From Thiomicrorhabdus arctica DSM 13458 (lineage in GTDB: Bacteria; Pseudomonadota; Gammaproteobacteria; Thiomicrospirales; Thiomicrospiraceae), in contig NZ_KB905899.1 in assembly GCF_000381085.1 (NCBI RefSeq), forward strand, positions 930,001 to 994,000: DNA of 64,000 nucleotides. Reading direction: 5' to 3'. Positions 47,463-55,765 of the stretch are shown here, in pieces (the first letter of the stretch is position 1; each line of letters begins with the position of its first letter). Made by a program: the position numbers and the translations under genes. A model generated the notes under the pieces. That model did no database searches, was not told the DNA's origin, and was given only the letters and a program-made list of their open reading frames with translations.

Positions 47463-48539
47463 TTATTTTTTACCCTTACCAAAGAGATTCAGGAGATCCT
47501 GTCTCAGGATTGGCAGAATATCTTTTACCAAAGATTCTTTAACAAGCTTGATTTGAAGTGCTTTTCCGTCCTTATGCAACGCTTTTATACAACTGTTTTT
47601 AAGCCTGTTATTTTGTATATATTTAAGCGCCTTAACATCTTTAGCCACCGCTTCAAGACAGATTTCTTTAGTCTGATGAGTGATATATTTAAGAGCATAA
47701 AAATTGGTACGAACGGCCTCTAAACAAATTTCGTCGGTTTGATTTTTAACGTAACCCACGAGTACCCCATCATGTCGAACTGCGATAAGACACATCTCTT
47801 CTGTTTGATGTTTTACATACTCAAGTGCGGCTCCATTTCGACGCACAGCGATAAGGCACATCTCTTCTGTTTGATCCTGTACGTGCCTCAGAGCAAGGGG
47901 ACTTTTATGAACCGCTTCAAGACAAATTTCTTGCGTTTGCTTTGTAACGTACTTGAGTGCATTGCCATTTTGACGAACAGCTTCCAGAGATATTTCTCGC
48001 GTTTGATTGGTGACGTATTCAAGAGTTGATCCATTCTGACGCACGGCTGCCAGGCATAATGCATCAGTTTTATGCTTTATAAACTTAAGATTGTCGGCGT
48101 CTTTAGTGATCGCTAATTGACATATTTCATCGGTCTGTTCAACGACATATTCGAAGGCGTATCCATTTTTAGTGACCGCTGCAAGGCATATCTCTTCCGT
48201 CTGATGTTCAACCATCCGCAGAACGGTTCCTGTTTCACGTACTGCCGCTAGACATATTCTATCCGTTTGATGGATAACATACATCAATGCCGTCCCTCGA
48301 TGATGAACGGCTTCTAGACATATTTCTTCTGTTTGGTTACGAACATACTGCAACGCCATATAGTCTTGCCGAACCGCTGCCAGACAGATTTCTAGCGTTT
48401 GATCGCTGACATATTCAAGAGCAGATCCATTTTCACGGACGGCTTCCAAGCAGATCTCTTCCGTTTGGTTTTTAATGTGCTTAAGTGCTAATCCATTTTC
48501 ACGGACGGCGTTAAGGTCTTTTAGTTGCTCGGTCATCAT
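47463..48539 (-). CDS. Solenoid protein of 22-residue repeats (DUF4116-like)
   Basis: 358 residues composed of about fourteen tandem units of 22 residues, of the form LEAVRENGSALEYVSDQTLEIC. Each unit has conserved Ala-Val, Gly/Asp, Ala-Leu, Val, Gln-Thr and a terminal Ile-Cys. The pattern resembles DUF4116, which forms helical repeats. No signal peptide or membrane segment, so it is cytoplasmic. The Cys at nearly every repeat end is striking. Ribosome site is weak. The last ~45 residues (KEGLVKDILPILRQDLLNLFGKG-type) depart from the repeat. Function unknown; perhaps a binding scaffold. Confidence 0.75.
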   Translation of the reverse strand: MMTEQLKDLNAVRENGLALKHIKNQTEEICLEAVRENGSALEYVSDQTLEICLAAVRQDYMALQYVRNQTEEICLEAVHHRGTALMYVIHQTDRICLAAVRETGTVLRMVEHQTEEICLAAVTKNGYAFEYVVEQTDEICQLAITKDADNLKFIKHKTDALCLAAVRQNGSTLEYVTNQTREISLEAVRQNGNALKYVTKQTQEICLEAVHKSPLALRHVQDQTEEMCLIAVRRNGAALEYVKHQTEEMCLIAVRHDGVLVGYVKNQTDEICLEAVRTNFYALKYITHQTKEICLEAVAKDVKALKYIQNNRLKNSCIKALHKDGKALQIKLVKESLVKDILPILRQDLLNLFGKGKK

Positions 48540-48660
48540 GGCCTATCTATCGTTGATGCAAAATGAATGATGTCACTTTTTTAGGTGATAAAAAAGGAGA
48601 CACTCTGTTTTAATTTTTTGTTGAATAAGAGACAACTATTACGCGTTGTTCTACCATCCT

Positions 48661-48690
48661 TTTAAGATGGTCCAATATATCAAATTTACC
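48661..48690 (+). repeat. Dispersed intergenic repeat, copy E (core only)
   Basis: Shares the central block TCCAATATATCAAATT with copies B and C; its flanks have diverged. Next to it GGATCTTGGTAAATT repeats part of the element in inverted form. Confidence 0.45.
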
Positions 48691-49009
48691 AAGGATCTTG
48701 GTAAATTAACGCCTCATTTACATTCCATTATGACAATATTTCCTCCCACCTCTTTTAACCCTATTATTACGTTCTATAAAATTTGAAGACAGAAGCAGAG
48801 TAAGTGCAAATTACGAGCATGCAATTGAGCTTAATTCGATGTAGGTCATGATTAGGAGGGATTGTGATGCTGCGTGCTAGAAATAAGTTAAAAGAGAAAA
48901 ATTAAGCGTAAACGGAATGTCGTTGATGCATTAAGTCGGCGGGTCGTGATGAAATCAAATAAATTTCACTCCGTTCCCAAATTTATATAAGCTTTTTCAT
49001 GATCTATTT

Positions 49010-49051
49010 TTAATGACATAACGTTAATGACATAACTTTAATGACATAACG
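49010..49051. repeat. Tandem repeat (TTAATGACATAACK)x3
   Basis: Three head-to-tail copies of a 14-base unit differing only at the last base (G, T, G), in non-coding DNA upstream of nothing obvious. Confidence 0.9.
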
Positions 49052-49171
49052 GATGTGTTTGTCGGCTGCTTTATTTAGGTTTGCACGCAATATCCTATTT
49101 TTTACAAATTCGATTCCTTTCGTAAACCAATGACCAAGTGACACTCCTTCTATTTTCATTTAGACAATGCA

Positions 49172-51178
49172 TTAAGCAACGGTTGGATGCCGTAGCGCCG
49201 CCCAGCTTTTTAGAGCCATGTCTTGTACTTGATCGAATTCTTCTGTGGGCAGTTCGATCATGTCTGTCTGCATTGGAATGGACTCGTCATGAAAAATATA
49301 CAGGCGTGAAGCCAGTTCAGGGAACGGCAGAGATGCTTCGCCGAAACGTTCACCGTGTCCGTGGGTGGAGACCACCACACCATTACCCCAGTCCTGACCA
49401 CTGTCATTATTGGGGTTGTAAAAATACACACGCATCACCTCACCCTGGTCGAGGGCAACGCGCAACAAAGTGATGGCATGCCAGCCCACGAATTGAGCAT
49501 TACTGTCGGTCACCGCAATGCCCGCCGGCTGTGGATGAATCACTGGTTGATTGCCATTGTATAATGGGTGATAACTGCGATAGAACTGGGCGAGATAATG
49601 GGTATAATCCTGTTTCATCTTACCCGTAGCAACATCTACGGCAATGAAGAATTCGCGTCCCACCCACCAACCGTGAAATTCTGGGTTAATCCAACGGTGT
49701 GGGTCTTCTCCCCGTCCCACACAAGCCTCACCCATAGCGTGATACACCCGATCAAGATGAGGCACAAGTACAATCGAAACTGGATCGGTATCGAGTGGAA
49801 TATCACTCGCCAGACCAGGGGGGAGTTCCGCGGAAGCAATGAGCTGGCCTTCGAAATTCATCTGAATATTATCAAAACGAGCCGCCTGTGCAATTAGGTG
49901 GAGTAAGAAGTCTGGATCGTTATATGACCACATAGAAATGGCGCGTGCCGACTGGCAAGTGGGGTTATTACCTTGACCCACACCCAGTGGCTGACCCAGA
50001 ACAGAAATCACCCCCGCAAGCAGGCGTACCCTAGGCGTCACTTCATCGCCATAAGCCGTCTGCAGTGCCGTTTTGGCCTGTGCCGAGGGCTGTAAATTAA
50101 GCTGACGCCATAACCCTGGAGCAATGGGTGGTGAATAGAGAATACCGCGCTCCAGTAGCATCGCCAATCCATATACTGTCTGTGCGGTTTGCGGGTGAAT
50201 GGCTTCTTCAATGAGCTTGTGAATCAAGTCCTGATAAGTGCGCAGAGCATCCAGCCCAGTACTACTCAGACCCAAAGCATCTGGTATTAACTGGCTTTGC
50301 TCATGTTGCAGTAACCAACGCAGGTAGCCGGCGTGGTAATCGGATACTAAACCAACGTCTAGCATTGCCCGGGAGAAACCATAGGCTTCCCGTTGCAGGG
50401 TCGGAAAGTCCATGACCTCCAATCGCAATAGGTAGACCTCCATCCCAGGATCATCTAGGCAGCCCTGGGTCGGACTGAACAGTGCACTGATCAATCGATC
50501 CGATCCCAATAAAGCTTCCCCAATATTACCCACTCCCTCTGTCAGGGTCAGGGCTATTTGGGTCACCATCGTTTTCACACCATCGACCTGAATAGGTCGC
50601 TGAGCCAATATGCGCCATATTTCTTCAATCAGGCTACCGAGAATATTTTCAAACCCTATGTGTTCCAGCAGATAACGAAACAGTGCTTGGAGCCCATCTC
50701 CCAAACGACCAAGCCGAGTCCGTTGGGTCTCATTAGCAAGCCCAAACTGATAACTGAGATTCAGTGCCAGCACCTGGGTGAGGAAATGGCGTGCCTGCTC
50801 GACGGAAATGCCTTCATGCTTGTGCACGCCCTTAGCAATTGCCAGCAGTCGCAATTCACTCAGACATTCCAATATAACCAAAGATTTACTGCCCTGTTCA
50901 AGCGTATTGTGTACCAGACTAGGCAACAGTGCACCTGGCTCAGCCCAATCAGTGCCGTCAAATAGTTCGGCATCATCCAGCCTAGGCGCCAGAGCATAGA
51001 GTTGTTGAATGCCACCCGGTTGTGCCAACATGCGCCCGGCTAATTCCAATACTGGCGACTGGAAGTTAAGCCTAGCGAAGGAGCTGGCCTGTTCTAATTG
51101 ACCTATGGCATGCTCCAGCTTTTCTTGCAGCAGCCGAGTTTGTTCATTAGTAGCAGCCGGTTCCGCGTTGGCGTTCAT
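49172..51178 (-). CDS. Large protein with helical N-terminus and papain-like C-terminal domain, function unknown
   Basis: 668 residues; ATG at 51178 has AAGGA at about 7 bases. Not recognised as a named family. The first ~380 residues are predicted mostly helical with heptad-like leucines. From ~400 the pattern suggests a papain/transglutaminase fold: QGNNPTCQSARAISMW with Cys near 408, GWHAITLL with His near 565, and YNPNNDSGQDWG with Asn/Asp near 589, in the Cys-His-Asn order of C1-like enzymes. It begins 11 bases after the ATP-grasp gene, so the two are coexpressed. The base composition is visibly GC-richer than the flanks, suggesting transfer. Substrate unknown. Confidence 0.65.
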   Translation of the reverse strand: MNANAEPAATNEQTRLLQEKLEHAIGQLEQASSFARLNFQSPVLELAGRMLAQPGGIQQLYALAPRLDDAELFDGTDWAEPGALLPSLVHNTLEQGSKSLVILECLSELRLLAIAKGVHKHEGISVEQARHFLTQVLALNLSYQFGLANETQRTRLGRLGDGLQALFRYLLEHIGFENILGSLIEEIWRILAQRPIQVDGVKTMVTQIALTLTEGVGNIGEALLGSDRLISALFSPTQGCLDDPGMEVYLLRLEVMDFPTLQREAYGFSRAMLDVGLVSDYHAGYLRWLLQHEQSQLIPDALGLSSTGLDALRTYQDLIHKLIEEAIHPQTAQTVYGLAMLLERGILYSPPIAPGLWRQLNLQPSAQAKTALQTAYGDEVTPRVRLLAGVISVLGQPLGVGQGNNPTCQSARAISMWSYNDPDFLLHLIAQAARFDNIQMNFEGQLIASAELPPGLASDIPLDTDPVSIVLVPHLDRVYHAMGEACVGRGEDPHRWINPEFHGWWVGREFFIAVDVATGKMKQDYTHYLAQFYRSYHPLYNGNQPVIHPQPAGIAVTDSNAQFVGWHAITLLRVALDQGEVMRVYFYNPNNDSGQDWGNGVVVSTHGHGERFGEASLPFPELASRLYIFHDESIPMQTDMIELPTEEFDQVQDMALKSWAALRHPTVA

Positions 51179-51189
51179 CACGTATTCCT

Positions 51190-52416
51190 TCAGATATAAT
51201 AATCGAGCTCTTCCTGGGCTTTTAGTAGATCTCGTAGACGATATGGATCCTCTCCAAAAAAGTATACCAGACCCCAGTGTGTGCCGAAGGCGCTACGCTT
51301 AGGCACTTTGTTTTGCATAGGCGACTGCAGTTCATGAAACTCAAAATAACTATCATTTTCGGTCGCTTCCGGTATTTTAAGTTCACTGATGACGCGTCGG
51401 CGCGGATAAACACCAAAGCAACCAGCATGTCCTTTGGCGTCCACCACTTCCCGTGGGAAAAACGCTTTAATTTCCTCATCGGTGGTTTTCGGGTCAAACA
51501 TCATAACGAGAGCCTGGTAGGCGCTGAAACCATAGGCACGTTCAATCAGCTCGAAGGCATTGAAACCTGGTGGCCGGTAAGCCACCTCACCGAAGTACAT
51601 TTTACCATCACTGGTCACAAAATATTCGGGATGTATGAAACCGAAGTCGATATCGAAGGTTTCGATCAGCTTTTCGATTTCCGCAACCACCTGGGGCCGC
51701 CACTTTTCCAGGTCGGGGGTGGCGGGTACGAACACCGAGTACCCCAGAGTGACATACTCAGATATATTTAGAAAATGGATCTTTCGGTTTTTGATAAACG
51801 CCTCGACGGCAAATTCCCATCCGTCGAGGTGGCTTTCCACCAGTGCGGGAAATTCTTCATCGGGTATATTAGCCACATCGTCTGGGGTGCGGATAACATA
51901 GTGCCCCAGACAGCCAGCTTTGTTGAAGGCTTTAAGGTGAATCGGGTCATTGGGATCACCATCCAATTTTAATAGAGCCTGATTGACCCGTTTGAGAAAA
52001 TGGATAACATCATCCCTGTCGTGCGCCTCTTCAAAGATGCCGACACGAATGCCGCCAAGCTGCGCACGTCGTTTCATCATTGCCTTGTCACGGAACAGTA
52101 ATGATTGACCCATAAAACGTGGGTTGTTCAGCAATACTGAGTTGATTGCGCCAGCCCATTCCACCGTTTCTTCAAACAGTGGAATAGCGACATCGACGCC
52201 CTCCTTTTTTAATTGTTCGGCAATCTCCATGGAACACTCATTTAGCTGTTCGAAATTCCAGGAAATGAAAGGTATGCTGTGTTCCTTCGCATATTCTTCT
52301 GCCCATGATGGTGCGACAATGACATAACGACGGTCAAAATTTTCAAGGGCGTTAATGGCATTTACACTCCAGCCAAGAATGGCTACATAGCCTTTATCAG
52401 GATTTTTTGGTGTCAT
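51190..52416 (-). CDS. ATP-grasp ligase-like protein
   Basis: Start at 52416 follows AGGAGG at 6 bases, an ideal site; a 19-codon extension is rejected. The N-terminal ~110 residues form a pre-ATP-grasp Rossmann-like domain (VAILGWSVNAINAL). ATP-grasp features are LKAFNKAGCLG (~162), FPALVESHLDGWEFAVEAF and FGFIHPEYFVTSDGKMYFGEVAYRPPGF (~258-280), the latter carrying the metal-binding Glu and the Arg-Pro-Pro-Gly loop. 408 residues. Such enzymes join a carboxylate to an amine or thiol through an acyl phosphate. No known pathway genes are near; its partner is the papain-like protein just downstream. Confidence 0.8.
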   Translation of the reverse strand: MTPKNPDKGYVAILGWSVNAINALENFDRRYVIVAPSWAEEYAKEHSIPFISWNFEQLNECSMEIAEQLKKEGVDVAIPLFEETVEWAGAINSVLLNNPRFMGQSLLFRDKAMMKRRAQLGGIRVGIFEEAHDRDDVIHFLKRVNQALLKLDGDPNDPIHLKAFNKAGCLGHYVIRTPDDVANIPDEEFPALVESHLDGWEFAVEAFIKNRKIHFLNISEYVTLGYSVFVPATPDLEKWRPQVVAEIEKLIETFDIDFGFIHPEYFVTSDGKMYFGEVAYRPPGFNAFELIERAYGFSAYQALVMMFDPKTTDEEIKAFFPREVVDAKGHAGCFGVYPRRRVISELKIPEATENDSYFEFHELQSPMQNKVPKRSAFGTHWGLVYFFGEDPYRLRDLLKAQEELDYYI

Positions 52417-52632
52417 ATTAAGCCTCCTAAGGGGGTAGAGGGAATCTATAACGCTAAAACGTGAACCGTGCAAAAGTTGTACTGGTCATCCACATCCGCG
52501 TTATCGGATTGAAAATAAGTTTTGAGTGGAAAAAGTGAAGATGGGTCAAATATAAATGCAGACTCCGCTAAAGCTTTAGGATTTACAACCGCTAACGTTT
52601 GACTGGACATGCAAGTAAAACACCTTATAAAT

Positions 52633-52700
52633 ACGTAATTTAACGAACACTCTTACCTTCAAGTAATATATCAAACTAATAACTGTATGGGTAATTTATC
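52633..52700 (+). repeat. Dispersed intergenic repeat, copy D (diverged)
   Basis: TACGTAATTTAACGAA, AATATATCAAACTAATAACTG and GGGTAATTTAT align loosely with the blocks of copy B. This is the most diverged of the five copies. Confidence 0.4.
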
Positions 52701-52746
52701 TTACTGAATAATTCCCACATTCAACATGGAAATACATCATAAAATT

Positions 52747-52760
52747 AACCAGGCCTGGTT
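52747..52760. repeat. Iterated palindrome, copy 6 (intergenic, 14-bp dyad)
   Basis: Core ACCAGGCCTGGT at 52748-52759 with A/T flanks, between the NRAMP gene and the ATP-grasp gene. Confidence 0.85.
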
Positions 52761-52862
52761 GGTTGAGAAGAATGGCACTTCGGGAGAGAGGCAGATGAAT
52801 GGATTTAAAAGCTCGCTTTTTTCACAATGAGGCAAGCATGAAAATGGCTGTGTGAATAGGAT

Positions 52863-54140
52863 TCACACAGCTTTCAAGGCATCAATGGTCAACATGATCA
52901 ATAGCCAAAGATTCAATGCAACAATAATTGCCGTGGCCGACCAAGCTGTTACCTTGGTTTTTAGATCATTCGTCAGATCCCCCATCAGGTGTGGATTGGA
53001 GGTCATCCTCACTAAGGGAATCACCGCAAACGGCAATTGCATAGATAAAACGACCTGAGACAATACCAACAGGCTTAAGGGTTTGGCACTCATCAATATG
53101 GCTAAAGCGGCTGGAAACATGGTCGCTAAACGTATGTAGAGACGAATTTTGAGGATATTGAGGGGTCTTTTTTTAAAAAAGGATTCAAATACAATTTGCC
53201 CAGCCAAGGTTCCGGTGGTCGAACTGGCAATCCCCGACGCCAATAAAGCGATCGCAAACGTTAATGCGGCGGCATCACCTAATAATGGCCCCAGGGTTTT
53301 ATAGGCCTCATCAATATCGGTAATGAGTAAACCTTGTTCATGAAATGCCGCTGAAGCCATGATTAAAATGGCTGAATTAACCAGCCATGCACCTACTAGC
53401 GCGATAACCGTATCCCATTTCATCATTTTGTAGAAACGTTGACGCACCTCTTTAACATCTCCATTGCCTTCTCGACGGCTAATTACTTGATGCGAATGTA
53501 AATAGAGGTTATGCGGCATAACAGTTGCCCCTAAAATACCCATGGCAATAAACAGTGCGGTGGTATCCAAAATAGTTGCATTGGGTATGGCCATTGCAGA
53601 AATGACCTCCGCCCACTGTGGCTCTGCCAACCAGAGCTCAACCACGTATCCCAAACCGATCGTCACCACAAAGGCCATAATGGTCATTTCAACCCAACGA
53701 AAACCAAAACGCTCCAGCCACAAAATCAGTAACACATCAAAAATAGTTAGAAAAATCCCCACTACCAATGGAATATCAAACAGCAGATTTAAAGCGATCG
53801 CTACCCCTAAAAACTCTGCCAAATCCGTTGCTACCATAGCGATAGCGGCAGAGGAGAGCAATAAGGTACCGCCGTTTCCAGGGTGTTGCTGGCGAATCAT
53901 TTGTGCAAGATTTTTACCCGTTGCAATGCCCAACTTGGCACTCAATAACTGCATTAAAATGGCGATTAATGAGGCCAAAGTAATCACCCACAAGAGGTCA
54001 TAACCATAACGAGAGCCCGCCTCCAATGAAGTCGCCCAATTTCCTGGGTCCATATACCCGACTGAGACCAAAAATGCGGGTCCTATGAAAAACCAAAACG
54101 AACGTTTGGTACTCAAAGATGTGTTTACAGAATGGCTCAT
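52863..54140 (-). CDS. mntH: NRAMP-family divalent metal (Mn2+/Fe2+) transporter
   Basis: Proton-coupled metal importer with eleven helices. The metal-site motif DPGN is at residues 31-34 (GYMDPGNWATSLEAG) and MPHNLYLHS near 216 supplies the second half-site. 425 residues. A perfect AAGTTAGC-N4-GCTAACTT dyad lies upstream (54225-54244), like MntR operators, which supports manganese regulation. The symbol is based on family only. Confidence 0.9.
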   Translation of the reverse strand: MSHSVNTSLSTKRSFWFFIGPAFLVSVGYMDPGNWATSLEAGSRYGYDLLWVITLASLIAILMQLLSAKLGIATGKNLAQMIRQQHPGNGGTLLLSSAAIAMVATDLAEFLGVAIALNLLFDIPLVVGIFLTIFDVLLILWLERFGFRWVEMTIMAFVVTIGLGYVVELWLAEPQWAEVISAMAIPNATILDTTALFIAMGILGATVMPHNLYLHSHQVISRREGNGDVKEVRQRFYKMMKWDTVIALVGAWLVNSAILIMASAAFHEQGLLITDIDEAYKTLGPLLGDAAALTFAIALLASGIASSTTGTLAGQIVFESFFKKRPLNILKIRLYIRLATMFPAALAILMSAKPLSLLVLSQVVLSMQLPFAVIPLVRMTSNPHLMGDLTNDLKTKVTAWSATAIIVALNLWLLIMLTIDALKAV

Positions 54141-54197
54141 AGTGATCTTATTAACTTTATTGTTTTATAATTCAGTGATCTATTATTAACCTAAAAA

Positions 54198-54218
54198 TAG
54201 ATTAATTAGACTAATCTA
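54198..54218. promoter_or_regulatory. Dyad TAGATTA-N7-TAATCTA upstream of NRAMP gene
   Basis: Perfect 7-bp arms around a 7-base centre, about 60 bases before the start. It could be a second regulator site or overlap the promoter. Confidence 0.4.
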
Positions 54219-54224
54219 ATCCAT

Positions 54225-54244
54225 AAGTTAGCCATAGCTAACTT
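54225..54244. promoter_or_regulatory. Putative MntR-type operator
   Basis: AAGTTAGC CATA GCTAACTT is a perfect 8-bp-armed dyad with 4-base spacer. It shares the TAGC-N4-GCTA centre and spacing with the published MntR box AACATAGC-N4-GCTATGTT. It sits 85 bases upstream of the NRAMP start. Confidence 0.5.
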
Positions 54245-54631
54245 TAGTGAATAACTATAACAAAAATGAATAAGCAATACAGATATTTCAGTCACTTGGC
54301 AAGTTTTTATATAAGAAAATAAACAATTGTTTGTTGGTCTTATTTAAGAGACAGCATCCAGCAAACAATAAAAATCAAGGAAACGATGAATAACGCCTTT
54401 AAAACCCTTTACAGAGTTGGTATTCGATTCGCAAAGTCCATCCCTAAAATCGACAGGCCTGGTCAGTGCTTGTTTTTTTTTGATTTTGAAAGCATGAAAA
54501 CAGCAGGGAAAATGAAGGGTTATCTATAGAATGTAAAACGAACGCGTTAACACTCACCCGACAGACGGCTTCAATGAGGAGAATTTAACTTCGATTCAAT
54601 TGTGTTTTCACTCTCAGGTCATATTTCAGGG

Positions 54632-55765
54632 TCAACGTGGGCTTAATAAAGCGATGTTATTGGCATGAAAGAGCGCCGCCTCCTTCACTGCAGCACAGCC
54701 ATCATCTATCGGCAGTATATTGATGTCAGTGATAGTGTTTCCGGCCAGTGCATTGACTACCGCATGTCCGCTGTCACCCAATGCTTTGGTATTGTACCCC
54801 CCTTCAAGCATCAGGACTAACCGTCCATCACAGAGTTCATCGGCTAGAGCACAGACACTCTGAGTAATTGCAGCATAGCCGGTCTCATCCATGGCAAACG
54901 TCATGTCGAGATAATGGCAATCAAAACCCGAAGAAATCAATAGAATATCGGGTTGAAATGCCCGTGCAGCCGGACTTACTATCTGCTTAAATACTTCAAG
55001 CAATGCCGCATTACCACTCCCTCTTGGCAAGGGTACATTAAGGGTGTAACCCACCCCCGCTCCTTCGCCAGTTTCAGTCAGCAACCCTGTGCCGGGATAA
55101 AAAGGTGCCTCACAATGACTGTCGACCAGCAATACGTTCGGATTGGCATAAAAGATGGCCTGGGTACCGTTGCCGTGATGCATGTCCCAGTCCCAGATCA
55201 TGACCCGTGCATCACCGAGTGCGAGGCGGGCATGCGCGGCAGTGACCGCCATATTATTATAAAGACAGAAACCCATTGCGCGATCGGCCATGGCGTGATG
55301 CCCGGGTGGGCGCACGATACAAAATGCACGGCGTGCTTGACCTGTGGCTATAGCATCTATGGCGCAAACCCCCGACCCTGCAGCCAGGCCAGCAGCCACA
55401 ACGCTGTGCGGCGATACGGCGGTCGTGTCCTGAAAAAGCCAGCCCGACTGACCTTCTAATGTTGGTATATAACCCACATAAGCGGCATCATGTGCCTGTT
55501 CAAGTTGAGCCACACTGGCAGCGACTGGTGGCATCCAGCGTACGCCTTCAATAGGTTCGAGAAAGAGTCGATCCACGATAGCGGTCAAACGTCCCGGACG
55601 CTCGGGATGGTCGTAGGTCTCAAGATTAGTGTCGGGAGATTGCAGCGCTATCATGGCCTTGACCGCATCAGTCCATTCGGGATGCCCCGGGTCCCACCCT
55701 TGCGGATTATGGCCGAGCATGCCCGGATCATAATAGATTAATACTGGGACCCTTATATCTGTCAT
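54632..55765 (-). CDS. Histone deacetylase-like amidohydrolase (acetylpolyamine/acuC family)
   Basis: A zinc-dependent deacetylase-fold enzyme that removes acetyl groups from lysine-like or polyamine amides. The motifs are RPPGHHAMADRAMGF (His156-His157), DWDMHHGNGTQ (Asp194, His196 as zinc ligands) and SSGFDCHYLD (Asp282). The C-terminal LMLEGGYN is also typical. 377 residues. Its DNA is clearly GC-richer than the AT-rich gaps on both sides, suggesting horizontal origin. It is monocistronic, followed by the metal-operator region and preceded by a long gap with repeat B. Confidence 0.9.
   Translation of the reverse strand: MTDIRVPVLIYYDPGMLGHNPQGWDPGHPEWTDAVKAMIALQSPDTNLETYDHPERPGRLTAIVDRLFLEPIEGVRWMPPVAASVAQLEQAHDAAYVGYIPTLEGQSGWLFQDTTAVSPHSVVAAGLAAGSGVCAIDAIATGQARRAFCIVRPPGHHAMADRAMGFCLYNNMAVTAAHARLALGDARVMIWDWDMHHGNGTQAIFYANPNVLLVDSHCEAPFYPGTGLLTETGEGAGVGYTLNVPLPRGSGNAALLEVFKQIVSPAARAFQPDILLISSGFDCHYLDMTFAMDETGYAAITQSVCALADELCDGRLVLMLEGGYNTKALGDSGHAVVNALAGNTITDINILPIDDGCAAVKEAALFHANNIALLSPR

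Larger units (their letters stand above)
48540..49171. other. Intergenic region with repeat copy E and a 14-bp tandem repeat
   Basis: About 630 bases between the 22-residue-repeat gene and the papain-like gene. It contains the core of repeat E (48661-48690) and three copies of TTAATGACATAACG (49010-49051). No gene or clear terminator. Confidence 0.5.
52417..52862. other. Intergenic region with repeat copy D and palindrome copy 6
   Basis: About 445 bases with the promoter of the ATP-grasp operon, a CTAAAGCTTTAG palindrome (52567-52578), repeat D (52633-52700) and palindrome copy 6. No gene. Confidence 0.5.
54141..54631. other. Intergenic region with metal-operator-like dyads
   Basis: About 490 bases between the HDAC-like and NRAMP genes. 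It holds the two dyads annotated separately and an imperfect palindrome GACAGGCCTGGTC (54452-54464). No gene recognised. Confidence 0.5.

Noticed and set aside
47463-48539. 66-bp periodicity that might suggest a CRISPR array
   Set aside because: The repeats are codon-based, diverged and without unique spacers; they encode a protein solenoid.
49010-49051. Short direct repeats considered as an origin or iteron cluster
   Set aside because: Only three 14-bp units, no rep gene, no AT-rich unwinding element or DnaA boxes nearby.
52567-52578. CTAAAGCTTTAG palindrome as an operator
   Set aside because: Single occurrence and simple composition; nothing ties it to a regulator.
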